This document shows, piece after piece, positions 7,477 through 15,952 of a DNA stretch of 64,000 nucleotides. Positions within the stretch are counted from its first letter, which is position 1, and each line of letters opens with the position of its first letter. The translations under genes and the position numbers were made by a program. The notes under the pieces are model-generated. The model was not told the origin of the DNA, made no database searches, and saw only the letters and a list, made by a program, of their open reading frames with translations. The stretch is from Hymenobacter mellowenesis (GTDB taxonomy: Bacteria; Bacteroidota; Bacteroidia; Cytophagales; Hymenobacteraceae): contig NZ_JAUQSX010000020.1 in assembly GCF_030581005.1 (NCBI RefSeq), positions 1 through 64,000 of the forward strand, read 5' to 3'.

Positions 7477-8424
7477 ATGCTCCTCGATTTTGAACAACCC
7501 ATTGCTGCCCTCGAAGGCAAGCTTCTTGAAATGCAGAAACTCGCCGCCGACAGCGACGTGGAAGTGGGTGCGGCCGTAGCCGCGCTGGAAAAACGCATCA
7601 AAGACCTTAAAAAGGAAACCTACGCCAACCTCACCCGCTGGCAGCGAGTGCAGCTCTCGCGCCACCCCGAACGGCCCTATACCTTGGACTACATTGAGGG
7701 CATGGCCGACAAGTTTGTGGAGCTGCATGGCGACCGTACTGTAGGCGACGACAAAGCCATGGTGGGCGGCTTCGGCGAGATAGGTGGGCAAACGGTCATG
7801 TTCATCGGCCAGCAAAAGGGCCACAACACCAAGCAACGCCAGTACCGCAACTTCGGCATGCCCAATCCCGAAGGCTACCGCAAGGCCCTGCGCCTGATGA
7901 AGCTGGCCGAAAAATTCAACGTGCCGGTGGTGACGCTGATTGACACGCCCGGCGCTTTTCCCGGCCTGGAGGCCGAGGAGCGGGGGCAGGGCGAGGCCAT
8001 CGCCCGCAACCTGAAGGAAATGTTTATGCTGAAAGTGCCGGTGGTGTGCGTCATCATCGGCGAGGGCGCGAGCGGTGGCGCGCTGGGCATCGCCATCGGC
8101 GACCGGGTGCTGATGCTGGAAAATACCTGGTATTCGGTGATTTCGCCGGAGTCGTGCAGCAGCATTCTGTGGCGCTCGTGGGATTATAAGGAACAGGCCG
8201 CTGAAGCCCTGAAGCTGACGGCCATTGACATGAAAAACGCGGGCCTCGTGGACGGTATTGTGAAAGAACCGCTGGGTGGCGCCCACACGGCGCCCGAGGT
8301 GATGATTGAAACCCTGAAAGCCACGCTGCTCAAGACGCTGAAGGAACTGGCCGCCGTGCCGGCCGAAGACCGGATTTCGCAGCGTATTGATAAGTTTTCG
8401 GCAATGGGAGTCGTAGTCGAATAG
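7477..8424 (+). CDS. accA: Acetyl-CoA carboxylase carboxyltransferase subunit alpha
   Basis: 315 residues from ATG 7477. An in-frame TTG at 7456 is possible, but the family starts MLLDFEQPI, which is exactly what follows 7477. The protein carries the AccA helical N-terminus (LEGKLLEMQ, RIKDLKKETY), the conserved RPYTLDYI, and the crotonase-fold core with DTPGAFPGLEAEERGQGEAIARN-type sequence and GEGASGGALGI, which forms the oxyanion hole. With AccD it transfers the carboxyl group from biotin-BCCP to acetyl-CoA, making malonyl-CoA for fatty acid synthesis in the cytoplasm. AccD, AccB and AccC are not in the window, as is usual in this group. Full length. Confidence 0.97.
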   Translation: MLLDFEQPIAALEGKLLEMQKLAADSDVEVGAAVAALEKRIKDLKKETYANLTRWQRVQLSRHPERPYTLDYIEGMADKFVELHGDRTVGDDKAMVGGFGEIGGQTVMFIGQQKGHNTKQRQYRNFGMPNPEGYRKALRLMKLAEKFNVPVVTLIDTPGAFPGLEAEERGQGEAIARNLKEMFMLKVPVVCVIIGEGASGGALGIAIGDRVLMLENTWYSVISPESCSSILWRSWDYKEQAAEALKLTAIDMKNAGLVDGIVKEPLGGAHTAPEVMIETLKATLLKTLKELAAVPAEDRISQRIDKFSAMGVVVE

Positions 8425-8430
8425 TCTTTT

Positions 8431-8534
8431 GTCATCCTGAGCGTAGCGAAGACCTTCTCCCGCTTGCAATTATCAGGGTATCAACTCAATGGCAGAGCAA
8501 GCGGGAGAAGGTCCTTCGCTGTGCTCAGGATGAC
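8431..8534. repeat. Intergenic palindromic repeat, CATCCTGAGC family
   Basis: Inverted arms of about 37 bp (8431-8467 and 8497-8534) begin GTCATCCTGAGCGTAGCGAA and end with the complement. It fills the gap between accA and the MBL-fold gene. The same arm type recurs at 22083 and 50074. Confidence 0.9.
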
Positions 8535-8543
8535 AAGAAAAAC

Positions 8544-9392
8544 ATGAAAATCCACACCCTCGACACCGGCTTGTTCAAGCTTGATGGCGGCGCTATGTTT
8601 GGCGTGGTGCCCAAAAGCATGTGGCAAAAGCTCAACCCATCCGATGCCAACAACATGTGTACCTGGGCGATGCGCTGTCTGCTGGTGGAGGACGGCGGCC
8701 GGCTGCTGCTCATCGACAACGGCATTGGCGAGAAGCAGGACGAGAAGTTTCGGGGCCATTTCTACCTGCACGGCGAGGACACGCTGGAGAAATCGTTGCG
8801 CAAGCTGGGCCTCACCAGTGCTGACATCACCGATGTGTTTCTGACGCATTTGCACTTCGACCACTGCGGTGGTTCGGTGCAGCGGCGGCCCGATGGCGTG
8901 TTGCAACTGGCGTTTCCGAACGCGACGTATTGGAGCAACGAGGCGCATTGGGACTGGGCCGTGACGCCCAATCCGCGCGAGAAGGCCAGCTTTTTGAAAG
9001 AAAATATTCTGCCGATTCAGGAAAGCGGGCATTTGAAATTTATCGACCTGCAAAAGGGCGTGCCCGATGCGCTGCCGCAGCTGCGCGAAATTATCCTGGC
9101 CGACGGCCACACCGAGAAAATGATGGTGCCGCTGCTGGAGTATAAGGGCCGCACGCTGGCCTTTATGGCCGATTTGCTGCCCAGCGCCGCCCATATTCCG
9201 CTGCCTTACGTGATGAGCTACGACATGCGCCCGCTCGTGACGATGACCGAAAAGGAAGCCGTGCTGCGCCGGGCCGCCGACGAAAACTGGGTGCTGCTGC
9301 TGGAGCACGACCCCACGAACGAAGCCTGCACCGTGCAGCACACCGACAAGGGCGTGCGCCTAGCCGAAACCCTGCGGCTGGCGGATTTGTGA
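8544..9392 (+). CDS. MBL-fold metallo-hydrolase, lactonase-like
   Basis: 282 residues. The metal-binding motif THLHFDHCGG (101-110) gives H102, H104, D106 and H107 of the metallo-beta-lactamase fold, preceded by LLLIDNGIG (54-62), the usual strand and Asp-Asn turn. The layout, with an N-terminal strand, a lid around MWQKLNPSDANNM and a C-terminal HDPT, resembles AHL-lactonase and alkylsulfatase-type hydrolases, so it probably cleaves an ester or lactone with two zinc ions. No signal peptide is seen, so it is cytoplasmic. It stands alone between two repeat elements. The substrate cannot be read from sequence. Confidence 0.85.
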   Translation: MKIHTLDTGLFKLDGGAMFGVVPKSMWQKLNPSDANNMCTWAMRCLLVEDGGRLLLIDNGIGEKQDEKFRGHFYLHGEDTLEKSLRKLGLTSADITDVFLTHLHFDHCGGSVQRRPDGVLQLAFPNATYWSNEAHWDWAVTPNPREKASFLKENILPIQESGHLKFIDLQKGVPDALPQLREIILADGHTEKMMVPLLEYKGRTLAFMADLLPSAAHIPLPYVMSYDMRPLVTMTEKEAVLRRAADENWVLLLEHDPTNEACTVQHTDKGVRLAETLRLADL

Positions 9393-9512
9393 GTTGGCGG
9401 ATTGATGGATTGACGGGTTGGTGGATTGTAGGAAACGACCGTACAAGGATGAAACCCGATAGAAACACCCGTGCAGCCTACTCACCAACCCACCAATCCA
9501 CAAACCCGCCAG
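9391..9512. repeat. Inverted repeat spanning the patatin start
   Basis: The left arm (about 9393-9428) is built of GGATTG/GGTTGG units; the right arm (about 9481-9512) is its approximate complement, with CCAACCCACCAATCC. The right arm lies inside the patatin reading frame and encodes residues about 4-14 (Pro/Thr/Gln-rich). Confidence 0.7.
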
Positions 9513-10268
9513 CTAGGCCTTGCCTTATCGGGAGGTGGGGCGCGTGGGATTGCGCATTTGGGCGTGCTGGCCGCGTTGGATGAGCTGCAACTGCCCGTGG
9601 CGCGGCTGGCGGGCGTGAGCTCCGGGGCCATTGCGGGCGTGTTTTACGCGGCGGGCTTTCCGCCCAGGGAGATACTGCGGCTGCTGCAGGAAACCAACGT
9701 GGTGCGCCTCACGCGGCCGGCCTTCAGCCGGCATGGCCTGCTGCATCTCGATGCCGTCGCGCAGCTGCTGGCCCGGCATCTGGGCAGCACGGTCAATTTT
9801 GAGGATTTGCGGCGGCCGCTCACGCTGGTGGCCACGGATTTGATGGCGGGCGAGTCGGTGTATTTCAGCTCGGGGCCGTTGCTGCTGCCGCTGCTGGCGT
9901 CATCGGCAGTGCCCATCGTGTACCGGCCAGTGGAGTACCAGGGCCGGCAATTGGTAGACGGCGGCCTGCTCAACAACCTGCCCGTGGAGCCGCTGCTGGG
10001 ACACGAGGGCCTGCGCGTGGTGGGCGTGAACTGCAACCCCATCAACTCCGAGGCCCGCATTCCCAACTTCCGGCGGCTCATCGAGCGGACGTTACACCTG
10101 GCCATCAACGCCAACACCACCAGCCGCAAAGCCCAGTGCGACCTGCTGCTGGAGCCGCCCGACCTGCGCCACTACCGCCCCCTGAGCTACAAAAGCGGCG
10201 CCGAGCTGTTCGAAATTGGCTACCGTTACACGCTGGCGCGGGCCGATGCCATCCAGGCGCTGCTGTAG
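9471..10268 (+). CDS. Patatin-like phospholipase, RssA type
   Basis: 265 residues from GTG 9471; no in-frame ATG precedes the conserved core. The oxyanion motif GGGARG (21-26), nucleophile elbow GVSSG (48-52, Ser50) and catalytic Asp in VDGG (Asp163) form the Ser-Asp dyad of patatins. A short single-domain form like this resembles E. coli RssA and cytoplasmic lipid acyl hydrolases, with no signal peptide or barrel domain. The first 14 residues (Thr/Gln/Pro-rich) are encoded by the right arm of an inverted repeat, so the native N-terminus is uncertain. It is followed 123 bp later by an acyltransferase, which fits lipid turnover. Confidence 0.88.
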   Translation: MQPTHQPTNPQTRQLGLALSGGGARGIAHLGVLAALDELQLPVARLAGVSSGAIAGVFYAAGFPPREILRLLQETNVVRLTRPAFSRHGLLHLDAVAQLLARHLGSTVNFEDLRRPLTLVATDLMAGESVYFSSGPLLLPLLASSAVPIVYRPVEYQGRQLVDGGLLNNLPVEPLLGHEGLRVVGVNCNPINSEARIPNFRRLIERTLHLAINANTTSRKAQCDLLLEPPDLRHYRPLSYKSGAELFEIGYRYTLARADAIQALL

Positions 10269-10390
10269 CGGCCTAAGCCACGGGCCTGGTGCTGCATTAT
10301 AGTAAGCGGCCCATTTTTGTAGTTGAAACGCCGCCAGCGGCGGCCAACATTGTTTTCCCGCGCGATGGCGCTTTACTTCTGGTTTCCTGC

Positions 10391-10963
10391 ATGACTCCCC
10401 GCGAAAAATCTCCCTTCTGGCACGCCATGGCCACGCTCGTTTTCAAAGTAGCGGGCTGGCATTTGGGCGAAATCCACAACCCCGAAATCAAGAAGAGCAT
10501 GATGATTGCGGCGCCACACACCAGCAACTGGGACATCATCCTGGCCCGGGCCGCGTTCTACCTAATGGGCGTGCCCGTGCGCTTCACCGTGAAAAAGGAG
10601 TGGACCGAAAACTTTGCCCTAGGCTGGCTGGTGAAGGCCATCGGCGGCCTGGCCGTGGACCGCAGCCGCAACAACAGCCTCGTTGATGGCATGGTGAAGC
10701 TCTTCAATGAGCACGACGAGCTGGTCATTCTCATCACCCCGGAAGGCACGCGCGCCTACCAGCCGCGCTGGCGGAAGGGCTACTATTTCGCCGCGCTGGG
10801 CGCGCAGGTACCCATTCGCCTGGGCTACCTCGATTATGCCAAAAAGGAAGCCGGCATCGGCGAGGCCGTGTGGCCCACCGGCAATTACGAAGCCGACGAA
10901 GCCAAAATCAAAGCTTTTTACCGCACCATCACCGGCCGCTTCCCCGAGAAAGGCGTGCGGTAG
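10391..10963 (+). CDS. PlsC-like acyltransferase
   Basis: 190 residues from ATG 10391. The frame extends upstream to 10289, but the family homology begins near SPFWHAMA. The glycerolipid acyltransferase signatures are present: HTSNWD (H43-x4-D48) and PEGTR (117-121). It likely transfers an acyl chain to a lysophospholipid or similar acceptor at the inner membrane. The protein is shorter than canonical PlsC and lacks a strong N-terminal membrane helix, like the small acyltransferases of Bacteroidota. It is followed by a palindromic repeat. Confidence 0.85.
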   Translation: MTPREKSPFWHAMATLVFKVAGWHLGEIHNPEIKKSMMIAAPHTSNWDIILARAAFYLMGVPVRFTVKKEWTENFALGWLVKAIGGLAVDRSRNNSLVDGMVKLFNEHDELVILITPEGTRAYQPRWRKGYYFAALGAQVPIRLGYLDYAKKEAGIGEAVWPTGNYEADEAKIKAFYRTITGRFPEKGVR

Positions 10964-10967
10964 CGGC

Positions 10968-11040
10968 GTAGCGCGAACCTTCAGTTCGCGTCCTCGCGCC
11001 AATTGCTCCTTCCGGGATGCGAACTAAAATTTCGCGCTAC
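10968..11040. repeat. Palindromic repeat, GTAGCGCGAA family
   Basis: Outer arms GTAGCGCGAA and TTCGCGCTAC with inner copies of AGTTCGCG/TGCGAACT. It is related to the element at 14107-14184 and different from the CATCCTGAGC family. Confidence 0.8.
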
Positions 11041-11065
11041 CTATCTGCTGTATCTTGAGGGAATA

Positions 11066-11386
11066 ATGGGAAAGCTTGAACTGCTGCTGTTGATTCTCCT
11101 GGGGCTGGGCGCCCTGGTCTTCGGACTATGGAAAAAGGCGCGGGCCACCACGGCGCGCGAACGCCAGGAACGGCCCCCACGGCCGGCCGGCCACGGAGCG
11201 GTGCTCTCCGACGATGAATTTTATAAAAAGGTGCTGCTGATGCAGGCCCAAAATGCGGCTTCGCCCGATGAGCCACGCCCGCCAGTGGCGCCTGAGTCAC
11301 CTTTGCCCAGGTGGTGGCGCACTTTTTGGGGTGGTTCGCCGCTTGGCAAAACGCGCCGGCCGGCCGGTCCGAAAATCCGTGTTTAG
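11066..11386 (+). CDS. Small single-pass membrane protein of unknown function
   Basis: 106 residues from ATG 11066 (GAGGGAATA lies just upstream). Residues 3-25 are a hydrophobic helix (LELLLLILLGLGALVFGLW) followed by a basic stretch (KKARATTARERQER), so the protein is anchored by its N-terminus with the rest in the cytoplasm. The remainder is Pro/Arg-rich. I recognise no family. Its stop overlaps the convergent DUF4159 gene's stop by 3 bp. Confidence 0.55.
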   Translation: MGKLELLLLILLGLGALVFGLWKKARATTARERQERPPRPAGHGAVLSDDEFYKKVLLMQAQNAASPDEPRPPVAPESPLPRWWRTFWGGSPLGKTRRPAGPKIRV

Positions 11387-12045
11387 TCCTGCGTGAGGGC
11401 GTAGGCCACGAGGTTGGCGCCCATGCGCAGGGCGGCGTCGTGGGTGGCGGGGGAGTCTTCGGGGTAGGTGCCCACGTCTTCCCAGCCGTTGCCGAGGTCG
11501 CACTCGAAGCTGTAGAAGCACACCAGGCGCCCTTTGTACACCAGGCCGAAGCCCTGGGGGCGTTTGCCGTCGTGCTCGTGCACCTTGGGCAAGCCCTTGG
11601 GAAATTGGTATTTCTGGTGGTAGATGGGATGCGAGAAGGGCAGCTCCACGAATTCCAGCTCGGGAAATACCTTCTTCATTTCGGGCCGGATGAATTTGTC
11701 GAGGCCGTAATTGTCGTCGATGTGCAGGAAGCCGCCGCCGGTGAGGTAGCGGCGCAGGTTGCGGGCCTCGGCGGCGGTGAAATTGACGTTGCCGTGCCCG
11801 GTCATGTGCACGAAGGGGTAGGTGAGGAGCTCGGGGGCGTCGAGTTCCACGGTGGCTTCGTCGGGCGCGATGTTGGTTTTCAGCGCCTGGTTGCAGAAGC
11901 TGATGAGGTTGGGCAGCGAGGTTTTGTTGGCGTACCAGTCGCCCCCGCCGCCGTAGTGCAGCTTGGCTACTTTGAAGCTGTAGGTGGGGCTGGCGGCCGT
12001 GAGCGAGAACAGGAGGGCGGCGGAAAGCAGCAGGTGTTTGAGCAT
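11383..12045 (-). CDS. Secreted DUF4159 protein
   Basis: 220 residues with an N-terminal signal peptide (MLKHLLLSAALLFSLTAAS). The body matches DUF4159: FKVAKLHYGGGGDWYANKTS, then VHMTGHGNVNF, then GGGFLHIDDNYGLDKFIR and HPIYHQKYQFPKG. It has the look of a class-I-glutamine-amidotransferase-like alpha/beta fold. In Bacteroidota, DUF4159 proteins often sit beside MoxR/BatA operons, but this copy is alone. It is exported and of unknown function. Confidence 0.88.
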   Translation of the reverse strand: MLKHLLLSAALLFSLTAASPTYSFKVAKLHYGGGGDWYANKTSLPNLISFCNQALKTNIAPDEATVELDAPELLTYPFVHMTGHGNVNFTAAEARNLRRYLTGGGFLHIDDNYGLDKFIRPEMKKVFPELEFVELPFSHPIYHQKYQFPKGLPKVHEHDGKRPQGFGLVYKGRLVCFYSFECDLGNGWEDVGTYPEDSPATHDAALRMGANLVAYALTQD

Positions 12046-12230
12046 AAGAAACGGTGGCCGAACGCATCGACTCGGCCCGTGCTGTAAAGTAAGGGCCGCG
12101 CGGGAAAGTTCAGGGCACGGGCCGCGCCGGAACCCGGGAAGCGGCCGGGGCCACAGTCGCTACGCCGGTCCGCGACGGATGCGGCCCGGTGCAGTAGTTT
12201 TAGTGCCTCGCCGCCCACCATGAACATCCG

Positions 12231-12821
12231 ATGTCGCAAGAGAAATTAACCCAATTCCTGCAATCCCGGGGCATTATCGGGGCGGTGCAGGCGGCCGAAA
12301 TCGCCAGCCAGTTCAGCCCCAAAGCCCTGGCCCGGCACGATTTCCTGCTCCGCGAGGGCCGGGTGAGCGACGCGTACTTTTTCCTCGACCACGGCCTGCT
12401 GCGCGCCTTTGCCTGCGACCCGGCCGGCCACGACGTCACCACCGCGTTTTACCCGGCCGGGCAGGTGGTGTTCGAGGTGTCGTCCTTTTTCACCCGCGCG
12501 CCCTCGCAGGAAAACATCCAGGCCCTGACCGATTGTACCGGCTGGTTTATCACGTTTCAGCAGCTCAACGCCTTGTTTCATGCCCGCCCCGAGTTTCGGG
12601 AGTTTGGCCGCTCGGTGCTGGTGCACGGCTTTGCCACCCTCAAAAGCCGGATGCTGGCCATGATTACCACCTCGGCCACCGAGCGCTACGAGCAACTGCT
12701 GAAAACCGCGCCCGAAGTGCTGCGGCACGCCCCGGTGAAGCACGTGGCCTCCTACCTGGGCGTCACGGATACGTCGCTGAGCCGGATTCGGGCCGGGGCA
12801 AAAGCGGCCGGGACTGAATGA
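12231..12821 (+). CDS. Crp/Fnr-family transcriptional regulator
   Basis: 196 residues. An N-terminal cyclic-nucleotide-binding-type beta barrel (LLREGRVSDAYFFLDHGLLRAF, about 39-61) is followed by the long dimer helix and a C-terminal winged-helix segment ending HVASYLGVTDTSLSRIRAGA. It has the compact form common in Bacteroidota, without Fnr cysteines. It precedes a membrane protein gene by 76 bp on the same strand, which may be its target. The effector is unknown. Confidence 0.88.
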   Translation: MSQEKLTQFLQSRGIIGAVQAAEIASQFSPKALARHDFLLREGRVSDAYFFLDHGLLRAFACDPAGHDVTTAFYPAGQVVFEVSSFFTRAPSQENIQALTDCTGWFITFQQLNALFHARPEFREFGRSVLVHGFATLKSRMLAMITTSATERYEQLLKTAPEVLRHAPVKHVASYLGVTDTSLSRIRAGAKAAGTE

Positions 12822-12897
12822 TTTCCTGCCATTTGGCAAGCAGACGCCGGGGCCGCTCCGGTTCCTTTGCGGGGTCATCACCAAACCTTGCCGCACC

Positions 12898-13572
12898 ATG
12901 GAAAACGTCCCCGCCTCCCTCGGTTTTGCCTTTGGCCTCGTCGTGCTCATCGCCGTTGCTTTGTTCTGGCGCGCCGCCCACTATTCCCGCCTGACGCTGG
13001 GCGTGCTGCTGGGCTGGCTGGCGTTGCAAAGCACGGTGGCGCTGCGCGGCTTTTACGCCATCACCAACACGGTGCCGCCCCACGCGCTGGGGCTGGTGGG
13101 GCCCCCGGTGCTGCTGATTGGGCTGCTTTTCGCCACGGCGCGGGGCCGGCGCTACCTCAATGGGCTCGACCTGAAGATGCTCACGCTGCTACACGCCGTG
13201 CGAATCCCGGTGGAGCTGGTGCTGTTTGGGTTGTTTGCGCAGCGGGCGGTGCCCGAGCTGATGACGTTTGCGGGCCGCAACTGGGATATTCTGTCCGGCC
13301 TGAGCGCGCCGCTGGTTTATTTTCTGGTATTTACCAGGCAGGTGCCGGGCCGGGTGGGTCTGCTGGTCTGGAATTTTATTTGCCTGGGGCTGCTGCTGAA
13401 TATTGTGGCGAATGCCTTGCTTTCGGTGCCCGGGCCCTTTCAGCGTTTGGCCTTCGAGCAGCCCAACGTGGCCATTCTGCGCTTCCCGTTCAATCTGCTG
13501 CCGGCCGTGGTGGTGCCGCTGGTACTGCTGGCGCACCTGGCGGCCATCCGGCAGTTCATGCGCCGGGCCTGA
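12898..13572 (+). CDS. Seven-helix integral membrane protein of unknown function
   Basis: 224 residues with about seven hydrophobic segments (near 7-25, 31-48, 66-82, 95-118, 138-150, 157-178, 198-219) and short polar loops. There is no signal peptide and no recognised catalytic motif. It follows the Crp-like regulator in the same direction, so the two may be functionally linked. Expected location is the inner membrane. Confidence 0.7.
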   Translation: MENVPASLGFAFGLVVLIAVALFWRAAHYSRLTLGVLLGWLALQSTVALRGFYAITNTVPPHALGLVGPPVLLIGLLFATARGRRYLNGLDLKMLTLLHAVRIPVELVLFGLFAQRAVPELMTFAGRNWDILSGLSAPLVYFLVFTRQVPGRVGLLVWNFICLGLLLNIVANALLSVPGPFQRLAFEQPNVAILRFPFNLLPAVVVPLVLLAHLAAIRQFMRRA

Positions 13573-13641
13573 GGGGCGGGGCAACATTTGGCGAGCTTAT
13601 TTAGTAAGCCAAGCTCCTCCATTGCTTCGAAACCCTCAACC

Positions 13642-14082
13642 ATGAAAAGCCTCCTCTGCCTGCTGGCAGTGGCGCTGCTGGCCAGCCCCGCTGCCCTTGC
13701 CCAATCCAAAGTGGCCGTTTATTCCTTCGGCGAGCCCGGCACCGCCGCTTATGAGCACCTCAGCTTCTGGGTAAAAGACGGCAAGCGAGCCGAAATCTAC
13801 TATAACTACGGCAAAGAGCGCACCGAAACCAAAGGCACCTACCTGGCGCGGACGGGCAGCGCCAACGGCGCCAGCTTCGCGGTGAAGCTTTCCCCCAATC
13901 GCACCTTCACCATCATCCCCAGCGGTACCCGGCTGAAAGTAAGCGACTCATCCAGCAGCAAGCCCAAAACCTTTGCCTGGGAATACGAAGGCCCGGTGAA
14001 TGGCATCGGCACCTTCTGCCGCGAGTGCGCCGAGAACCCCACCGAAGCCATGAAACTGGTGCGGGCTTACTATTTGAAGTAG
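13642..14082 (+). CDS. Secreted protein of unknown function
   Basis: 146 residues from ATG 13642; the upstream extension to 13588 lacks coding character. A signal peptide (MKSLLCLLAVALLASPAALA, cleaved after AQS or nearby) precedes a beta-rich body (KVAVYSFGEPG, YYNYGKERTETKG, FTIIPSGTRLKV). It is periplasmic or surface-exposed; no family is recognised. A palindromic repeat follows. Confidence 0.7.
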   Translation: MKSLLCLLAVALLASPAALAQSKVAVYSFGEPGTAAYEHLSFWVKDGKRAEIYYNYGKERTETKGTYLARTGSANGASFAVKLSPNRTFTIIPSGTRLKVSDSSSSKPKTFAWEYEGPVNGIGTFCRECAENPTEAMKLVRAYYLK

Positions 14083-14106
14083 GCCGCAATTCTTGATTTG
14101 GGGGCC

Positions 14107-14184
14107 GTAATGCGAACTTTGTAGTTCGCGTACCTGCGCCGTTCGGGTAATGTTCTGCCACGCGAGCTACAAAGTTCGCGCTAC
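14107..14184. repeat. Palindromic repeat, GTAGCGCGAA family
   Basis: Left arm GTAATGCGAACTTTGTAG and right arm CTACAAAGTTCGCGCTAC around a 20-30 base centre. Second copy of the type seen at 10968-11040. Confidence 0.8.
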
Positions 14185-14207
14185 ATTGTGCCAGTTATAC
14201 CCTTTCC

Positions 14208-15077
14208 ATGACGCACGAGGAAACTGCCGTCAAGGCCACGTATTTCAGCATCATCGGCAATACGGCGTTGGCCTTGCTGAAAGGCGTGGCCGGCTATTTT
14301 GGTAATTCGTACGCGCTGGTGGCCGATGCCATTGAGTCGACGGCGGATATCTTTTCGTCGTTTCTGGTGCTGCTGGGTATTAAGTACGCCAACCGGCCGG
14401 CCGACGCCAACCACCCCTACGGCCACGGCCGCATCGAGCCGTTGGTGACCTTTCTGGTGGTGGGGTTTCTGATGGCCTCGGCCACGCTCATCGGCTACGA
14501 AAGCATCCAGAACATTGGCACGCCGCACGCTCTGCCCAAGGCCTGGACGCTGTTGGTGCTGGGCGGCATCATCGCGTGGAAAGAGCTGTCGTTTCGCACG
14601 GTGATGCGCAAGGCCGAGGAAACCAACAGCTCTTCGCTGAAAGCCGACGCCTGGCACCACCGCAGCGACGCCATCACGTCGGTGGCGGCGTTTGTGGGCA
14701 TTTCCTTCGCCCTGCTCATGGGCCCGGGCTACGAAGCCGCCGACGACTGGGCCGCGCTGTTTGCCGCCGGCCTCATTATCTACAACAGCTACCGGATTTT
14801 CCGGCCCGCGCTGGGCGAAATCCTGGACGAAAACGTGCACGACGACCTAGTGGCCGATATCCGCCGGGTGGCCCTGACGGTGGCGGGCGTGCGGGGCACC
14901 GAAAAATGCTTCGTGCGCAAAGCCGGCATGCAATACCACGTCGACCTGCACGCCCTGGTGAGCGGCGACATCAGCGTGCGTGACGGCCACGAAATCGCAC
15001 ACCGGCTGCAGGATAGGTTGCGGGAGCAGTTGCCGCAGCTCGGCCACGTGCTCATTCACGTCGAGCCGCAGGAGTAA
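14208..15077 (+). CDS. Cation diffusion facilitator transporter
   Basis: 289 residues. CDF signatures: DAIESTADIFSS in TM2, HPYGHGRIEPL (64-74) at the start of TM3, and ADAWHHRSDAITS in TM5 giving the HxxxD metal site. Five to six membrane helices are followed by a C-terminal cytoplasmic ferredoxin-like domain (about 205-289; VRGTEKCFVRKAGMQYHVDL, GHEIAHRLQDRL). It exports divalent metal (Zn, Fe, Mn or Co) by proton exchange; the exact metal is not predictable. Confidence 0.93.
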   Translation: MTHEETAVKATYFSIIGNTALALLKGVAGYFGNSYALVADAIESTADIFSSFLVLLGIKYANRPADANHPYGHGRIEPLVTFLVVGFLMASATLIGYESIQNIGTPHALPKAWTLLVLGGIIAWKELSFRTVMRKAEETNSSSLKADAWHHRSDAITSVAAFVGISFALLMGPGYEAADDWAALFAAGLIIYNSYRIFRPALGEILDENVHDDLVADIRRVALTVAGVRGTEKCFVRKAGMQYHVDLHALVSGDISVRDGHEIAHRLQDRLREQLPQLGHVLIHVEPQE

Positions 15078-15150
15078 GGCTACCGGATGAGGGCGGAAAC
15101 CGCGCCTGGTTGTAGTTTGCCGGCCCGTCGAACCCCCAGCAAGCCGCGCC

Positions 15151-15861
15151 ATGAGCCGCAAGCTAAATCAGCTCATTGCCCACTACGAGGCCGAACGCGA
15201 CATGTTGAGCGCGCAGGTGCAGGAATGCGTGGAGGAAGCCGATTACGGCATGGCCAAGCGCTTCACAAAAGGCCTTTTTGGGGTGAACCGGCAGCTGCAA
15301 ACCTTATATAACCTGCGGGACAGCCACCACGATGAACAAAAGGCATCTATCCGGCACATCGAGTCGCTGGAGCAAATGATGCAGCGGGAGCCGCAGCAGG
15401 AGCGGCCATATCTCGCCGACTGGATAGCCAGCGAACAGAAAAAGCTGGCCGAATGGCAGGCGCAGGCCCGCAGCCCGCGTCCCCAAACCACTGCCATTGC
15501 CGAGGCGTTGCGCAAGCTGCTGGGCGGCCGGATAACGGGGTTTACCCTGCATTTCAGCCAGCGCGAACAATTGTACTGCACGTTCCGACTGACCCGCCGC
15601 ACGCTCATCATCACCTTCCCCGAAATCAAGCGGCATCGAAAAAAATACGGACTGCCAAAAAAGAGAATTCGGGGCTTTCAGCGCCTAGGGTTTCATTTCT
15701 ACGACCAGGGCGACAAGCTGATGGCCTTCCAGCCGTTGGCGACGGAGGCCGAAATTGGCGGCGTTATCCGAATGCTGACGCACATTGCGTTCGAGTTGTT
15801 TTATTTCCGGGAGTTCGAGCAAGAATCTTACCTTTCCTACTACGAGCCCACGGCCCAATAG
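15151..15861 (+). CDS. Cytoplasmic protein of unknown function with coiled coil
   Basis: 236 residues. Residues 1-110 are charged and helical, probably coiled coil (LNQLIAHYEAERDMLSAQVQ; QMMQREPQQERPYL). Residues about 120-236 form a basic beta-rich domain (FTLHFSQREQLYCTFRLTRR, RHRKKYGLPKKRIRGF). There is no signal peptide. It is followed by rtcB after 91 bp in the same direction. Not recognised as a named family. Confidence 0.7.
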   Translation: MSRKLNQLIAHYEAERDMLSAQVQECVEEADYGMAKRFTKGLFGVNRQLQTLYNLRDSHHDEQKASIRHIESLEQMMQREPQQERPYLADWIASEQKKLAEWQAQARSPRPQTTAIAEALRKLLGGRITGFTLHFSQREQLYCTFRLTRRTLIITFPEIKRHRKKYGLPKKRIRGFQRLGFHFYDQGDKLMAFQPLATEAEIGGVIRMLTHIAFELFYFREFEQESYLSYYEPTAQ

Positions 15862-15952
15862 CTGGCCGTCGGCGCACCCCGCGCCGGCCAGGCGCTGGGA
15901 GGACACCTCAGCAGCCACAATCGATTCGCTTACCTATAAACTCCCTCAATCA

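Noticed and set aside
7153..8469. Long minus-strand open frame opposite accA
   Set aside because: Shadow of accA in GC-rich DNA; His/Gln/Arg-rich composition typical of an antisense frame, and it runs through tRNA-Asp and a repeat.
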